Shown here: positions 25,009-35,685 of the stretch, piece by piece
How the letters are laid out: each line of letters starts with the position of its first letter
How positions within the stretch are numbered: position 1 is the first letter of the stretch
NCBI GenBank assembly: GCA_963989385.1
Contig: OZ022507.1
Span: 53,827,400 to 53,891,399 of the forward strand
Reading direction: 5' to 3'
DNA: 64,000 nucleotides
Source: Ctena decussata
Taxonomy: Eukaryota; Mollusca; Bivalvia; Lucinida; Lucinidae
Position numbers and translations under genes: made by a program
Notes under the pieces: generated by a model
Seen by the model: only the letters and a program-made list of their open reading frames with translations
What the model was told of the DNA's origin: nothing
Databases searched by the model: none

Positions 25009-28000
25009 ATAGCCTATCATAGAACAATGGAATATAATTTGATACTGTTATTGATATAGTCACGATCATGCTGAATTAATATGGTATATACTACAGTATT
25101 ATATGAGAGTCTTACAACATTAAATTCAAACACATTTTACTATCATAATTTATTCCAATTTAGTATCATAACATATTCAACTGCGGAATATACATGATGC
25201 CGAAAACGTTGACTATTTTCAAAACATTATATAAAATATTTTTAGAATGTTTTTTTTTTTTTCCTAATTCAAAATTTGTCTTCATTTTTCTTTCTCCACT
25301 GCCTTAAAATGGAGTTGTAAAACTGTGAAATACTCAATTATACATGTAATGAGGCATGGCGACTCACGCCGATGGTTAACGAGACGTGAAACGAGCAGCT
25401 TTAATATGAAGAGACATGGGAAAACGTTTTTTTTTTTCTTCTTCTTCATCTACGCAATTTTGGTACTATTAAAAACGATAATACAGACCCATGGATCAAA
25501 AATTGCTTGAAGTATCAGTAGGTTTGTGTCGATTCAGCGCTGTGTGCCGTCAAACTACCAAAAAAGATAAATGATCAAGTACGATCAGAACTTTGGGTTT
25601 TAAAAAACGCCGAAAAACTTGTTTGATTTTTTTTTCTCTAAAAATTTCCAAGTTCTGTGATGACTATATATCGTTTACCCTGAATGTGTGCTTTCATAGG
25701 AAAAACATATACCTGTTCGATTTGTGTGTGTGTGTGTGTGTTGTCGTGGGGTATGTATTCGTGTGTGGGCGGGAGGGCTGTTGGGAGTTGGGGGGGGGGG
25801 GGTATGTTGTCCTTGAGGTTGATTAATTATTGTTTTGGATATAACGGCTCTTTGAGACAATTTTCAGTCTATATCATACCGTCTCCTAGACAGAGGGAGA
25901 AAGAAAAAGAATGAACCGGATAGATGAGAGAACAAAAGAAAATCTAAACAACCACCATCCCGCACCTGCTGCAAGCACGGTCGGTCTGTGCCTTACCATT
26001 ATCCGAATATCAGGATGTTGGTGGTATACGGCTGCTGAGGCACGTTGAATCTATTTGAACCTTTATTTATTACAAAAATTGTTCTGTTAATGCAATTTTA
26101 ATTAATTTTAACTCGGAAATTGTGATCTTATTTCACGTCACATACAGCATACCAATGGATACCGGGAATGAAAAGAGCGGATACCGGGACTTTGAAGCAT
26201 TATTGCTACCAAATAAACTGGTAAATTTTAAAAAAATTCTAATGTTTCATTAAGATAAAAACATTGTCTGTACATTGATATTTAACTTTTGAAATTCGGT
26301 TCAGTAGTTTATGTTTAATATGAGGCAAATAATAGCTACCACATGGATACCGGGACAAAAAAAAAATACCGATACCGGGACTTTGAAACATTATTTCTGT
26401 AAAATAACACAGCTTAATTTTACAAAATTTAAATGTAGTGTTTAGACTAAAACATTATCTTTTATCTGATATTTAATTTGCTAAATTCGGTCCAGTAGTT
26501 TGAATTTTATTTGAAGTTAAACATGCATACCCCATGGATACCGGGACAACAAAATCCGGATACCGGGACTTTAGTTGCAAATAAATAGAAGAAAATAAAA
26601 TAAATATGAACCAAATTTATTTCATATTATAGATTGGTGTATTGCCTTTCAAATGACACCAAATTTATGAAATTCTGTGCAGTAATTTTGAATCTATGCC
26701 CTGTCAAACCCATGTACCCCCCATGAATACCGGGACATGGATACCGGGAATACCGGAGATTATCACCCGCCGAAAAAGAGGCGCCGTAGTCGAGTGGTTA
26801 GAGTGGCTCGGTTATTGTGCAGAAAGTCACCGGACGGTCGTGAGTTCGCCGCTCACCAACGCCATCCGACTACTGGAAAACACTTTCTGTCAACCCAGCA
26901 GTAAAAGGAGAGAGGTGGGCTCCGCCTTTCATCAGCTGTGCCCAAGATACAGTGGGTCTCTAAACCCCACTGCCCCTACGGCTATTAGGCTAAGGGAAAC
27001 ATTTACCTGTACCTAAATGAAAACTTCTTGAATAGCATGACGGTCCTATTTTATGTATGTAGGGGTTAAACTTGACAATCTTATTCACGGAATCATTGAG
27101 TTACAAATTTTTAAAAACTTTAGACTTCATGTGCTTGTCAAATCAGTCACTTCTGGTTATAAAAAAAAAAACAACGAATCACGAAGTACCTTGATGGCAA
27201 CCGGGAAGTTAAACAAGCCACTTTTTTTCGTCCAAAACCGAGCGCGCGATGGCAATTAAAATGTTTGACTGATTTACTCCAAACTGATGCCCATTTACTC
27301 GGATATCATGAAGCAGTATATCGAGGTTTAATATGGTTTGGAATACTATTAGTGAAAAGTCGTGAAAAGCTTAGATTAAACTTCTGCAACAATAATTGGG
27401 TTGTATACACCTCTTATGAAAAAAAATGTATTACTTGAGCTACACAGTAACGGTTACAAACTTTCGCATGAGTAGCTGTATGAATGTTCAGGGTATCCGA
27501 ATCAATATTATTAGTCATTGTTTTGATTTTTTAATGATCTGTATTTATATTATGTTCTTTTAATTATTTAATGTTGTTTCATTTATTTTGCGTTTGATTT
27601 ATTGGTACATCATCGTTGTTTTAGAGGCAAACGAATACACTAACAGGGGAAGCAATTTTGCTTTTTTCAATTTCGTCTCCTTTCTCAATGTGGGTCAACT
27701 CTATTGCGTAAAGAATTGGCTCTTTAAAGAGCCGTTTTTTTTTTCTTTTGGAAAGACCCCGTTCATGAAGGATTTTGCCGCCTAGGGAAACAAAAAGGAA
27801 GGTGCCGGAAAAAATAGGGAGATGAACTCAAGACATAAACTTGTAACATTTAGAAAATGTGCCTGTACGAGTGTCTTTTTATTTTTTTACCTTTTATATG
27901 CTAATTGGCTCATAATGCGGGTCCCAGACAGCTCCGGACACGAATCCATAGCAGGCAACGCCTTCGAGTCTCATACAATACATAAGCTTATTCCAAGTCA

Positions 28001-31000
28001 ATATCATCTTTATTTTTTTCATTTGTACATAATTATATTGTAATATTTACCTTCAAAGTGATTTACTAAAAATATCCCTAAACATAAATCATTGGAACAT
28101 AATATAGTTTACATTCCAATAATTATATTGAGCCACCGACGTCATATGACTTTAAACGATGTCAAAATAAACCATGGCTTTCTTCAATCTGACTGGACGT
28201 CGGCGACGTCCTGACGTCATTGACGCTTTTCCGCTGTTAGCAGAAAAAACTGCATGTACATGTTTTGCTGCTTCAATTTTAGCGCTTATATTAGATTGTT
28301 CATCGAGGTTTTGAATGAAACGAATGCAAATACAATGTATAAGCAATGTACTTACATGTATTTTCTGTTGTATATCGTAGTGTAAACTACAATGGGTCAC
28401 TAACAAAGTTTACATAAAACCTGTGGGGTTCATTCACTTGTACGTGACCCAATGTAGTTAACACTTCGATAAAACTAAAAAAATGAACTTCATTCCTTAA
28501 ATAATGCGTTAGACAAGGTCTTTGAAAATGAACGGTGGACGATTTTTTTACATTATTGATATACAGTTCTTTTCAAAATACATGCCTATGTATCACATAA
28601 TATCAGTACCAAAGCAAATATCCATTTGCAACCCAATGCTCTATTTCATACATAAAAATAAATTCTAGCTATTTTTGAATCGTTGCTTAAAAATTAACTC
28701 ACATTGTAACTCTGTTTTGAATGTGTCTATGACCCCAAAGGATCAGATATTTTGAAACACTTTAAAATAACTGAATCAAATTATATTATTTTTCTAGAAA
28801 ATTTTCTTTCTGATGATAAACATTTAATTTCTGTGTACATGTATTCATTTTCTTATTAGGGACACATGATATAATGCTGTACACATTTGTGCCGCGACAC
28901 GAGATAACCAGCAAAGTGGTTGTGCGCAAAGCGCAGATTCAGATCAGCCTAGGCATTCACCCAATCGGATTAGACTCTTCCCTCAGTGCGTAAAGGGTAC
29001 ATATGATTCTGCTCTGGGCGCACAACCACTTTGTTGGTTTTCTCATTTCGCGGCTCATCTCAGTTTTTTTTCCGTTTAAACCTTTCTTGTTACATCTCTT
29101 AACATGCAAACTCGATAACTTGACATTCTGTGCAAAGTGCTCATCCAGTTAACTGAGTGCGACGGCAACCATTTGAATATCAACACTTGGCTATTATTTG
29201 ATAATCAACACCTTTTAGATGATGCTGTAAATTACTGCTGTAATTAAATATAGTTAAAACAATGACATTTTTTTCTTGCAGCTTTCTTTACAATTTATGT
29301 AAACAACAAAGGCATGTCAGAAATCGTGATATTCTGAATCTGAAGAAAAACACAACGAAACACATATTTTGGTATTCTACTCACATGAGAAGCAATAGAA
29401 ACGACGTAATATTAAGTGAATGTGATTTTGGGTGATATGGGCCTTTATCATACCAGGACCTTTGCTTTTTTTCCAAAAGGAACATCTTTTTCAAACGAAG
29501 AATTCATTCTCAAGCAATTTTAATGTCAGGTTTATTGTAAAGTACAGGCGAAATTCAATGGCCGAAACATAGCATTTTTAACACTAGGAGTATCAAAAAA
29601 TGAATACGGTATAAAATCCTTCGGAAAAAAATACGGAAGCACAGAACAAATCAGTCCGGTAGAAGTGTACCTTTTATCTCGCATGACAAATCTTCACAAG
29701 CTTCAGAATAACCACATGCATCGCAAGATGTTAAGGTTTGCTGAAAAAAGCAGAAAGCAATAATTAAAACAACGCCTATGCAAGAGCTAGGCGGCAGGTA
29801 ACCAGTTCTATAAAATGCAACTAATGGTGGAATTTGTTTATTGACTATTAGTGTACTATTTTAGTTTTTAGGCACATATCCTCTGCAATGTACAAATATA
29901 GTCGTCATTTAGTCAGAGGCCAAATTTCATTCTTGACTATGCTACCTACATTGCACACACATGTAGTTTGTAACACCAGTCTTGCCAATTTCTATTCGTT
30001 TAATCAGTCTTTCTAAATCTTTTAGAAATATCAATTTTGTTATATATATTTGTATAGAATCTTCTTAAACTAAATCCCCACCGAATCTGGATTTTGCTAC
30101 ACACCCTATCGGCATTTTTTTCACCTGGCTGAGAAATATACACATAAAATGATGTAGGACGTGTATCTCCCCATCTAGTAACGGGAAATTAACAACATCG
30201 GTATGAAATCATAATAGTTTGAAAAAAAATACCACTAGATATGGTATAAGACTCAAACATTTTGATATAATACATAGCATAAAACTACCGTATACTTTAT
30301 CCTAAGGGACGGGAGCACAAAGAACTGTTTAAATCATAATCACATAATTTAGTGTCTCATGAAAAAGGAAACAACTTATCTAAAACTACTTAAACTGTAA
30401 TTATATTTCATAAATAAAGACTCCTATGGGACACCCACCTTTCCGGAGAAAACGTAGTGCGACACTTCATGGATTCAAACTGCATTTGCGGTTAGTTTCA
30501 GACCCCTTCGATTTGCATTGGTTATGTGTCATATTTTATAAATAAGCTCTTTAGGTCGCAATATCTTTATCTCCCACTAAAATGTCATTAAAAGGATCAT
30601 AAAGTACACAACAGTCTATCCATCCATTTGTTGTGGAAAAATATTGACCTTATGTACATGTTATTGGTGCCTGAGTTAAATGTTGAATAAATCAACAATC
30701 AGCCATTTCATTCTTCTTAATGTCGTTTTAACCAATTTCAATTGATCTTCGGCACTGGTTTTCTTATCTTCTCCATCTGGAGTTAGACAAAGCAAACACA
30801 ATATAGTTAGGACAGGAATCAATTATTTAACGCAAGACAGCTACTCAACCATTTGAATTCAGGCCTTGGTGCTGTTAAAGACAAAAAGGTTATTGATAAA
30901 CTGAGCCGCTACATTCGTAGCTGCCTTCATATATGCAAGTCCGCATGGTCTTTGAATGCTGGGGAATTTATGAAGTTGGTAGCTTAATTAAAAGCATAAA

Positions 31001-32813
31001 GAGTTCCTTCAAGTCTAAGAGCAGAAAATATATTCAGAAGAAGGAATATGGGCCAGACTACGTAGTTGTGGCTAATAAAGCCTCGTCAGTGACCCTAATA
31101 ATATCTGGTGACGAAACCAGAGAAAAGCCTACTGGGGTAGCTCTCTTGGAGCAGGCTTTTCGCATTACGTGAATTTTCTATTTATTTTTGTTGTGACTTT
31201 ATTATTTTTTTGAGGATCCCTCGAATATTTTTAACAGAAAATTATTTTTTTTCGAGGATCCCTCGAATTTTTTAAGGAGAAAATAAGTTAAAATACCTGC
31301 TTTATTGATTTCATGTCGTGAATATTCTATTTATACTTTTTGTGACTTTTTTATATTTTTCTTTTCGAGTACCCTGCAGATTTTTTTAAACAGAAAATAA
31401 GTTTTATTTGTTTCATGTATTTTGTGTGACTTTTGATGTTTGTTGTATCGTCACATGGGTGTATTAAATGGTCTTAGCTCCACACCTTATATCCCACCCC
31501 CCAACCCCCTCTTCCACCTCCTCACAATCCCATTGCCCGTAAACTATTACTAACCGTTCAAAGGCGGTGACCCGATGTGGTTTATCAATGTCGCGCTTAT
31601 TTGTAGTCTTCGAAAGGTTTAATATGTATGTTCTTTTTTTATTTAGATGCAAGTTTTTGGTGGAATATAGATAATAAAAATAGAAAAACAAATTTGCAGA
31701 TTGTCAACAAATATCTAGAGTTGCTCAAAGATCAGTTTTTCTCTTTCGAATAATCATAGTCTAGACCCGTCTTATAAGTCAGAACCAGAGTTTTGGGTAG
31801 TTTTAGAGGTAACTAATACCATCTAATAACGGAATAAAAAGGTATGTTTGATTTTCATAATTGAGCCGCGACACGAGAAAACCAACAACGTGGTTGTGCG
31901 CCCAGCGAACAGTCAGATCAACCTGGGCAACCGCCCAGTTTGATTAGACACTCCGATAAGTGCTCAAAGGGTAGCTAAGGGTCTAAGCTTCTTCCATGCG
32001 GACGGCAAAGACTCTGTCCAGTCTGATCTGAGTGTGCGCTGGGCGCACAACCACATTGTTTGTTTTGTCGTGTCGCGGCTCAATTATAAGATTATTTTTA
32101 TTTAAAAATAATTTTCCTTACCCGTGAATTATCGCTAATTAACACATGATGTGGGAGGGCAGATCGCGGAACATTCATCCACGACGGCAGAGCCGGATAG
32201 GATGAATATTTGAATCTGCCCGATAACAGATGTGTTAATCGGCGATAAATTCACGGGTAAGGATAAATTGTTTCGATTCTAGCAATATACAAAATGAAAA
32301 TGGAAGTGTATTGCGATGGTTTCTAAAGGTCGATTGTAAGGCGGACGTTGACAGAGCATTTTTTTACACTCGACGTCATCAAGGCGCGAACTTCGCACGT
32401 CTTCACGTTAGCAACGTGATTTATCGCAACTTTTCACAAAAATTTTTTACAAGGTGCCGCTTCATATGCATTCAATGGGGAAAACGTTAATGCCATGTTA
32501 GAATACAATTTCTTACCATTGTCCATTCAGATTTATTTCCAAACACATATTTCACAGCATTATCAGTATCACTTTCATTTCCCGTTGCTTCGAGTAGATA
32601 ACAGACTCTATATGATCTTTTGTAATTTATGGCTGAACACTTTTTTCGTGACTTACATTCATCAATACAGTCTTTAAGATTATCTAAACGAAAGGTTACG
32701 AAAGCATCAATTGATAATTGTTTTGAGAAATGTACTTTATCCAAATCTAAAAGATGGTCAAATCCATAGACCACTATTAATGATATCAGAAGAATATAGA
32801 CATCACCATACAT
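15848..32813 (-). CDS. Secreted PAN/Apple - sushi - C-type lectin protein, six coding exons
   Basis: Seen: coding exons 32813-32517, 29740-29671, 22957-22787, 21217-21126, 19167-19098 and 16089-15848. Every junction has GT/AG ends and matching phases, giving 942 nt (313 residues plus TGA). Residues 1-17 are a hydrophobic signal peptide. About 28-99 form a PAN/Apple-like domain with four Cys. Residues 100-122 are a Cys-rich linker, 124-180 a sushi domain, and 182-313 a long-form C-type lectin domain with six Cys, WTW, NWAPDQPE and WHDNEC. Known: PAN and sushi are adhesion modules; C-type lectins bind glycans, often with Ca2+. The usual EPN/QPD position reads QPE, so sugar specificity is unclear and Ca2+ binding may be altered. 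Inferred role: extracellular recognition, possibly innate immune. No transmembrane helix follows, so it is probably secreted. Start chosen at 32813 because it begins directly at the signal peptide; an in-frame ATG at 32891 would add 26 residues. The two splits that restore Cys and Glu codons argue strongly for a real gene. Confidence 0.87.
16640..16815 (+). mobile_element. tRNA-related SINE with (ccat)n tail
   Basis: Contains B-box-like ggtcccgggtttaagcccc, cctgatatgactgaaatacc, a gacgtaaaatc motif and a short atccatccat tail. The minus-strand copy at 40143-40355 shares these in order with a longer (ggat)n tail. Confidence 0.65.
17160..17265. repeat. Hairpin repeat family (diverged copy)
   Basis: Carries ttaagggaaagaaagaat, ctattctttaagaatagg and ctggaggggctatg in the family order seen at 1558 and 62925. 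Diverged. Confidence 0.4.
19098..19167 (-). CDS. Lectin gene exon 5: C-type lectin helix and first strand
   Basis: The acceptor is atttacatttcag before 19167 and the donor T|gtaagtc at 19097, phase 1. It encodes LQCNEQGGYLVNIENMDEEI, matching the family pattern C..GG.LV.I...EE. The split codon T+CG (Ser) joins it to exon 6 with the frame kept. Confidence 0.85.
19550..19640 (-). repeat. Hairpin repeat family (reverse copy)
   Basis: Contains gataaagcccctcaagaat, aaataatttct…agaaattgttttcc and aaaagttgaccccc, the reversed layout of the family. Short and diverged. Confidence 0.4.
19688..19738. repeat. Short MITE-like hairpin
   Basis: tgcagaccctgaccagacg is followed by its inverted partner cgtctggtcaggg with a 10-base loop region. 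Similar hairpins lie at 24783-24839 and partial copies at 7373-7430 and 61408-61440. Confidence 0.55.
20511..20768. repeat. Two adjacent palindromic hairpins in lectin intron 4
   Basis: 20511-20543: cggagcatg…catgctccg. 20696-20768: catctcaattacaattcg and its inverted partner with about 33 bp of stem, centred on ggcatacaatgtatgcc. Probably a palindromic MITE; both hairpins carry gcatg-type words near their ends. Confidence 0.6.
20960..21064 (-). pseudogene. Partial duplicate of lectin exon 4 in intron 4
   Basis: A 105-bp block directly repeats 21078-21186 (part of exon 4 plus its donor-side intron). The 20 encoded residues are the same except one Lys for Arg. The donor position reads TTAATG instead of GTAATG, and the copy stops before the exon's acceptor and pyrimidine tract, so as it stands it should not splice in the same way. 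Of five exon differences four are synonymous. Confidence 0.75.
21126..21217 (-). CDS. Lectin gene exon 4: start of C-type lectin domain
   Basis: The acceptor is tttttactttgttag before 21217 and the donor GCAGAG|gtaatg at 21125, phase 0. It encodes CSAVPGEWMEHNGHCYLIV, the classic opening Cys pair and W of a long-form C-type lectin domain, and ends NWTYAE where the first helix begins. A partial copy of this exon lies 60 bp downstream in the same gene (20960-21064). Confidence 0.87.
21218..22786 (-). other. Lectin intron 3
   Basis: Begins gtaagtatagg and ends tactttgttag on the minus strand. It contains a diverged hairpin-family repeat at about 22615-22695; the rest is unremarkable AT-rich sequence. 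Confidence 0.65.
22787..22957 (-). CDS. Lectin gene exon 3: sushi (CCP) domain
   Basis: The acceptor is ctccttaacag before 22957. The exon starts with ECGVPKAIND and carries the sushi signature: Gly-rich turn, YSCYPGF, then CMPDGNWS. Donor T|gtaagt at 22786 leaves phase 1, and the final domain Cys (ISC) is completed by the first two bases of exon 4. The domain has two Cys more than the usual four (KVC and KRC), which may form an extra disulfide. The one-exon module with phase-1 borders is the usual sushi exon arrangement. Confidence 0.88.
23375..23383 (+). repeat. Target-site duplication, left copy
   Basis: gaaaaagag, repeated at 26772-26780 on the far side of the foldback element. The right copy straddles the junction between a SINE's own target repeat and the SINE start. 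Confidence 0.7.
23384..26771. mobile_element. Foldback element with about 935-bp inverted arms in lectin intron 2
   Basis: The left arm 23384-24320 and right arm 25829-26771 are inverted copies, matching with scattered substitutions. The tips are GGCGCATGATAATCTCC and GGCGGGTGATAATCTCC, flanked by 9-bp gaaaaagag duplications. Each arm holds about four tandem units of roughly 185 bp, each beginning with a pair of cccggtatcc words 20-25 bp apart. The arms also share the non-repeated inner segment ending cggctctttgagacaa. The 1.5 kb centre (24321-25828) shows no transposase and has A-runs, (gt)n and a G-run. It is non-autonomous; the 9-bp duplication fits Mutator-type or Foldback elements, a tentative class. 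Confidence 0.87.
24783..24839. repeat. Short MITE-like hairpin inside the foldback spacer
   Basis: agtgtagacccaggtcagac and gtctgatctggatctgcact are inverted around tccag. Same family as 19688-19738. Confidence 0.6.
26778..27014 (+). mobile_element. tRNA-derived SINE, same family as 11160-11461
   Basis: Starts gaggcgccgtagtcgagtgg with B-box gtcgtgagttcgccgctc. Its right target repeat aaatgaaaa is at 27015-27023; the matching left one is at 23371-23379, beyond the foldback element. So the foldback entered the SINE's left border after the SINE had inserted. Confidence 0.85.
27640..27800. repeat. Hairpin repeat family
   Basis: ctttctcaatgtgggtcaac, ggctctttaaagagcc hairpin, then agaccccgttcatgaagg and cctagggaaac, in the family order. 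Located in lectin intron 2. Confidence 0.5.
28889..29056. mobile_element. MITE, gagccgcgacacgag family (copy 1)
   Basis: The inverted ends gccgcgacacgagataacca and its complement contain gtggttgtgcgc / gcgcacaaccac, 168 bp in total. The same family occurs at 31861-32083, 45795-46102 and 46866-46936. Located in lectin intron 2. Confidence 0.75.
29671..29740 (-). CDS. Lectin gene exon 2: Cys-rich linker
   Basis: A 70-nt exon with acceptor tctgcttttttcag before 29740 and donor G|gtacac at 29670. It encodes 23 residues with four Cys (SCDACGY, EACEDLSC) and ends in phase 1. The leftover G joins AA of exon 3 to make Glu. It is too short to be found as an open frame; it was located because its phases fit exons 1 and 3. 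Four Cys in 23 residues suggest a small disulfide-bonded spacer. Confidence 0.75.
31861..32083. mobile_element. MITE, gagccgcgacacgag family (copy 2)
   Basis: ttgagccgcgacacgagaaa at the left and its near-perfect complement at the right. The inner part contains agactc…gtctgatctga pairs. 223 bp, no ORF. Confidence 0.8.
32116..32262. mobile_element. MITE with ccttacccgtgaat ends
   Basis: ccttacccgtgaattatcgc…aacacat is inverted at atgtgttaatcggcgataaattcacgggtaagg with about 32 bp stems. Inner gggcagat / atctgccc also pair. 147 bp, no ORF. Confidence 0.75.
32517..32813 (-). CDS. Lectin gene exon 1: signal peptide and PAN/Apple-like domain
   Basis: The exon opens with MYGDVYILLISLIVVYG, a typical secretion signal. 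A PAN-like core follows: DCIDEC, a Cys in KKCSAINY, and a fourth Cys in RVCYLLEATGN, a spacing typical of PAN_1/Apple modules. The exon ends with ATG followed by gtaaga at 32516, a strong donor, in phase 0. The same frame is open up to an ATG at 32891; that extra N-terminus is hydrophilic and is more likely 5' UTR. Promoter and transcription start are not identified. Confidence 0.8.
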
Positions 32814-34200
32814 TGCTTTAAAGCATTGTAGAATACTTTTTTCTACTCTCTGGATGATTCCTTTTACACTCTCGTGCCAATAGATTATCAATTACTCGAA
32901 AGCAAACAGCGTTACAAAAGCCAACAAATATTTATGAAGAGAATATATTGACTGAATGTATATTGATGAATAAAAAAGGTTTGTTTGTGGCATCTCGGGT
33001 TACGATAATTTAATGTTCAATAACGAACAAAAATATCGGATTGTTTAAGCATCGGGAGCAGCATCCTAAGGGCATTTACCAGCAGATTGAAACAAAAGCA
33101 TTCGACTGTGCAAATATAATGTAATTCAGGTGTTCGTGTTTACTGAAAAAAAAAAAACAGAATATAATTTTATAATATTATTTTACTTGTATTTACAAGT
33201 CTCTAGCTATCTACGTATGTATGTATCAAAGCATATTAAGATTTTACAAAAATATACTCAGTACATTTAAAATCACATTTCTGGTTTTATACTTTTGCGT
33301 AATAGATAATTATTTGGACGAAGAATAACATGTAGATTCATGACCCGCAATTGTCTGTATGTTTTAGCGGAGAATATCCCACCATGTCCCCGTGTTGCAG
33401 TGGATAATCACTCAGGTATGAAAATACAGTTTTGCTCTTGCACATTTTGTAAACACTTCGAATTTATGGTCTGTGTTTCTGAATAGTTATTTTATCAGCA
33501 CTAAAGAAAAAAATCAATAACGAACAAATTACAACAAACAAAACTTTTCCTGCTCATTTAAACTTAAAGAAATTTCGCCTCCAGAATGCCGGTGTAACGA
33601 AGTAAAGTGACCCCCATAGAATAACGACCCTCTGGTCATTATTCTTTAAAGAATATTGACTCCCCGGTCATAATATTATGACTCCCCGGTCATAATATTA
33701 TGACCCCCATACACGAAATAAATCGACCCCTCGCGAAGAATTGTGACCCCCATAGAATAACGACCCCCGGTCATTATTCTTTAAAAAAAAGTGCCGCCCC
33801 GCAGGTCATAATAGTATTGTCCCTCTACGCGAAGTTAAGAGGCAATTAGCGAAAAAGAAAAGAACGTCCCCCCGTCTCCCCCCTCCCAACACACACACAC
33901 ACACACACTCACCGTCTTCCCCACAACCACCCCGTACAGAAAAAAGATAAACAAATACAGGAAATAAACAAATGCATGAAATAAACAAATAAATAAATAT
34001 AAAAAATAAAGTCATACTCGGAATAAAAAAATGAAGTCATTCCGAGTATAGTATACGCTCTATGGCTGATACGATTACATTAACACATTTAAGCCTAGCA
34101 TAGAAGCAAACGTTCAGACCAAAGATCAGACGCAGCAGAAATGCGCATCCAATCACACTCATTGATAGCATAAAATTTACAGCAATTTCTATAAAATGAA

Positions 34201-34660
34201 AAACAAGAGGGCCATGAGGTCCCGAATCGCTCACCAGAGTAAAAAAGGTCAAAGATCATACTAGTGTCATCGCTTGAAAAAACCTACTATATGAATCCCA
34301 AAATGCTGGATATCATATTTTCAATATCAAAACATTTTGGAGAGAAGAATTTTAAAGGTTTATAACACATGGGCATAACGGACATCTCTGCCATGTGACC
34401 AGAACCGTTCAAACAAACTGTTGTTTCCCTGACTCATGGAGGTTCCATATGACATTTTGCTTCAATCAGCTCAGTCGTTTCGTTTAACAGAGAAGTCTGA
34501 AGCTGTTGAAATACGATTAAAGAACGGCCTTGATCTTTGGTACTAAAATTCTTCAAATATTCATTAACTTGATTGGCTATACCAAAGTCTTCAAAAACAT
34601 GTTATGACATTTCCGAATATAAAGAAAATTTGACCTTGTTCTAAAAAAGGTCAAGGACAG
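34201..34660. repeat. Dispersed repeat related to the 49.8-52.8 kb array
   Basis: Starts aaacaagagggccatgaggt and tcgctcacc, then ggtcaaagatcat and text about a catttcc/caaatatt pattern shared with 42240-42943 and 49812-52820. A single unit, lying within the palindrome complex. Confidence 0.5.
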
Positions 34661-34664
34661 TGCA

Positions 34665-35065
34665 ATATCATCATCTACTGCAAGTTTTATTATTGGTAAT
34701 ACTTGTATATGTTGTTGTTGCTACTGCAACTGTTTCTGCTATCGTAGCAGTAGTAGTAGTGCTTACAAATTTCATGAAGAAAATTTGTTTTCGTGCTACT
34801 CAAGGAAATTTGACAAAATCTTCAACCCGGAAAATGACCACACACATGTCATTTCGATAAGTTTGCGAACAGTACTCGTATCATTCTACTCAATGTACTT
34901 TTCTTTAGAACTAATGGCCGGGGGGGGGGGGGGTTCTTAAAAAAAGTGACGATAGAGTGACGGGGGTCGTTATTCCAGGCGGTCACAATTCTTCGTGAGG
35001 AGTGATTAAATTTTGCATGGGAAGGATGTGTGTGTTGGGGGATTTATTGTGGTGCGTATGTGTGT

Positions 35066-35098
<33 letters not shown>

Positions 35099-35350
35099 GG
35101 GGGGGGGGGGGTGCGTCATGAGATTATAATGACATGACCGCAGAGTCATAATATTATGACGGGGTGGGGTCACTATTCTTTAAAGAATAATGACCGGGGC
35201 TCGTTATTCTGTGGGGAAATTTCCTCGAGTAGCCCGAAAACAAATTTTCTTCATAAAATTTGTAAGCACTACTACTGCTGCGATAGCAGAAGCAGCTGCA
35301 TTAGCAACAACAACATCAACAAGAAATGCTAATAACAAATCTTGCAGTAG
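34665..35350. repeat. Inverted pair within the palindrome complex
   Basis: 34665-34805 (ctactgcaag…gttgttgttgctac…gcttacaaatttc) matches the reverse complement of 35225-35352. Between them lie the 34935-35230 cluster, a G-run (34920-34933), 31 T (35067-35097) and a G-run (35098-35111). The open frame at 34660-34860 lies in this repeat. Confidence 0.65.
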
Positions 35351-35599
35351 ATAATAGTCAGTTTATGGTCGATTAAGTGGGGATTATCATTTTATAGCTA
35401 TCAGGTGTCAGTATTTTCTACAAACGGAGTCACTTTTTTATAGAATAATGACATGAGGTCGTTATTCTATGGGTTCCCCATAGAATAACGACCCCCGATC
35501 ATTATTCTTTAAAGAAAAGTGACCCTCCTAACCCGTCATAATATTATGACTCCGCGGTCATGACATGATAATATAATAACGCTACCACTCAGTCCTTCA

Positions 35600-35600
<1 letters not shown>

Positions 35601-35644
<44 letters not shown>
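35601..35644. repeat. (ca)n microsatellite
   Basis: About 22 uninterrupted ca units between the 35357 cluster and the Penelope-like 3' tail. Confidence 0.95.
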
Positions 35645-35645
<1 letters not shown>

Positions 35646-35685
35646 CCTTCCCAACAACATCATACTTGAAGTATTACTAGATAAT

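Larger units (their letters stand above)
29741..32516 (-). other. Lectin intron 1
   Basis: Begins gtaaga and ends gcttttttcag on the minus strand. It holds two MITEs (31861-32083, 32116-32262), a Penelope-like tail scrap (about 31485-31570), and a diverged tandem repeat at 31185-31420 (gaggatccctcgaat, acagaaaataag). The plus-strand open frame at 30933-31172 has protein-like composition but matches nothing I know. Confidence 0.6.

Noticed and set aside
30840..31172. Coding remnant in lectin intron 1
   Set aside because: The composition is protein-like in two frames, but I recognise no motif and there are no splice or start signals.
33362..33408. Micro-exon on the plus strand between tgtatgttttag and gtatga
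   Set aside because: Splice signals are fair and two frames are open, but 47 nt without a partner exon or recognisable residues is too little.
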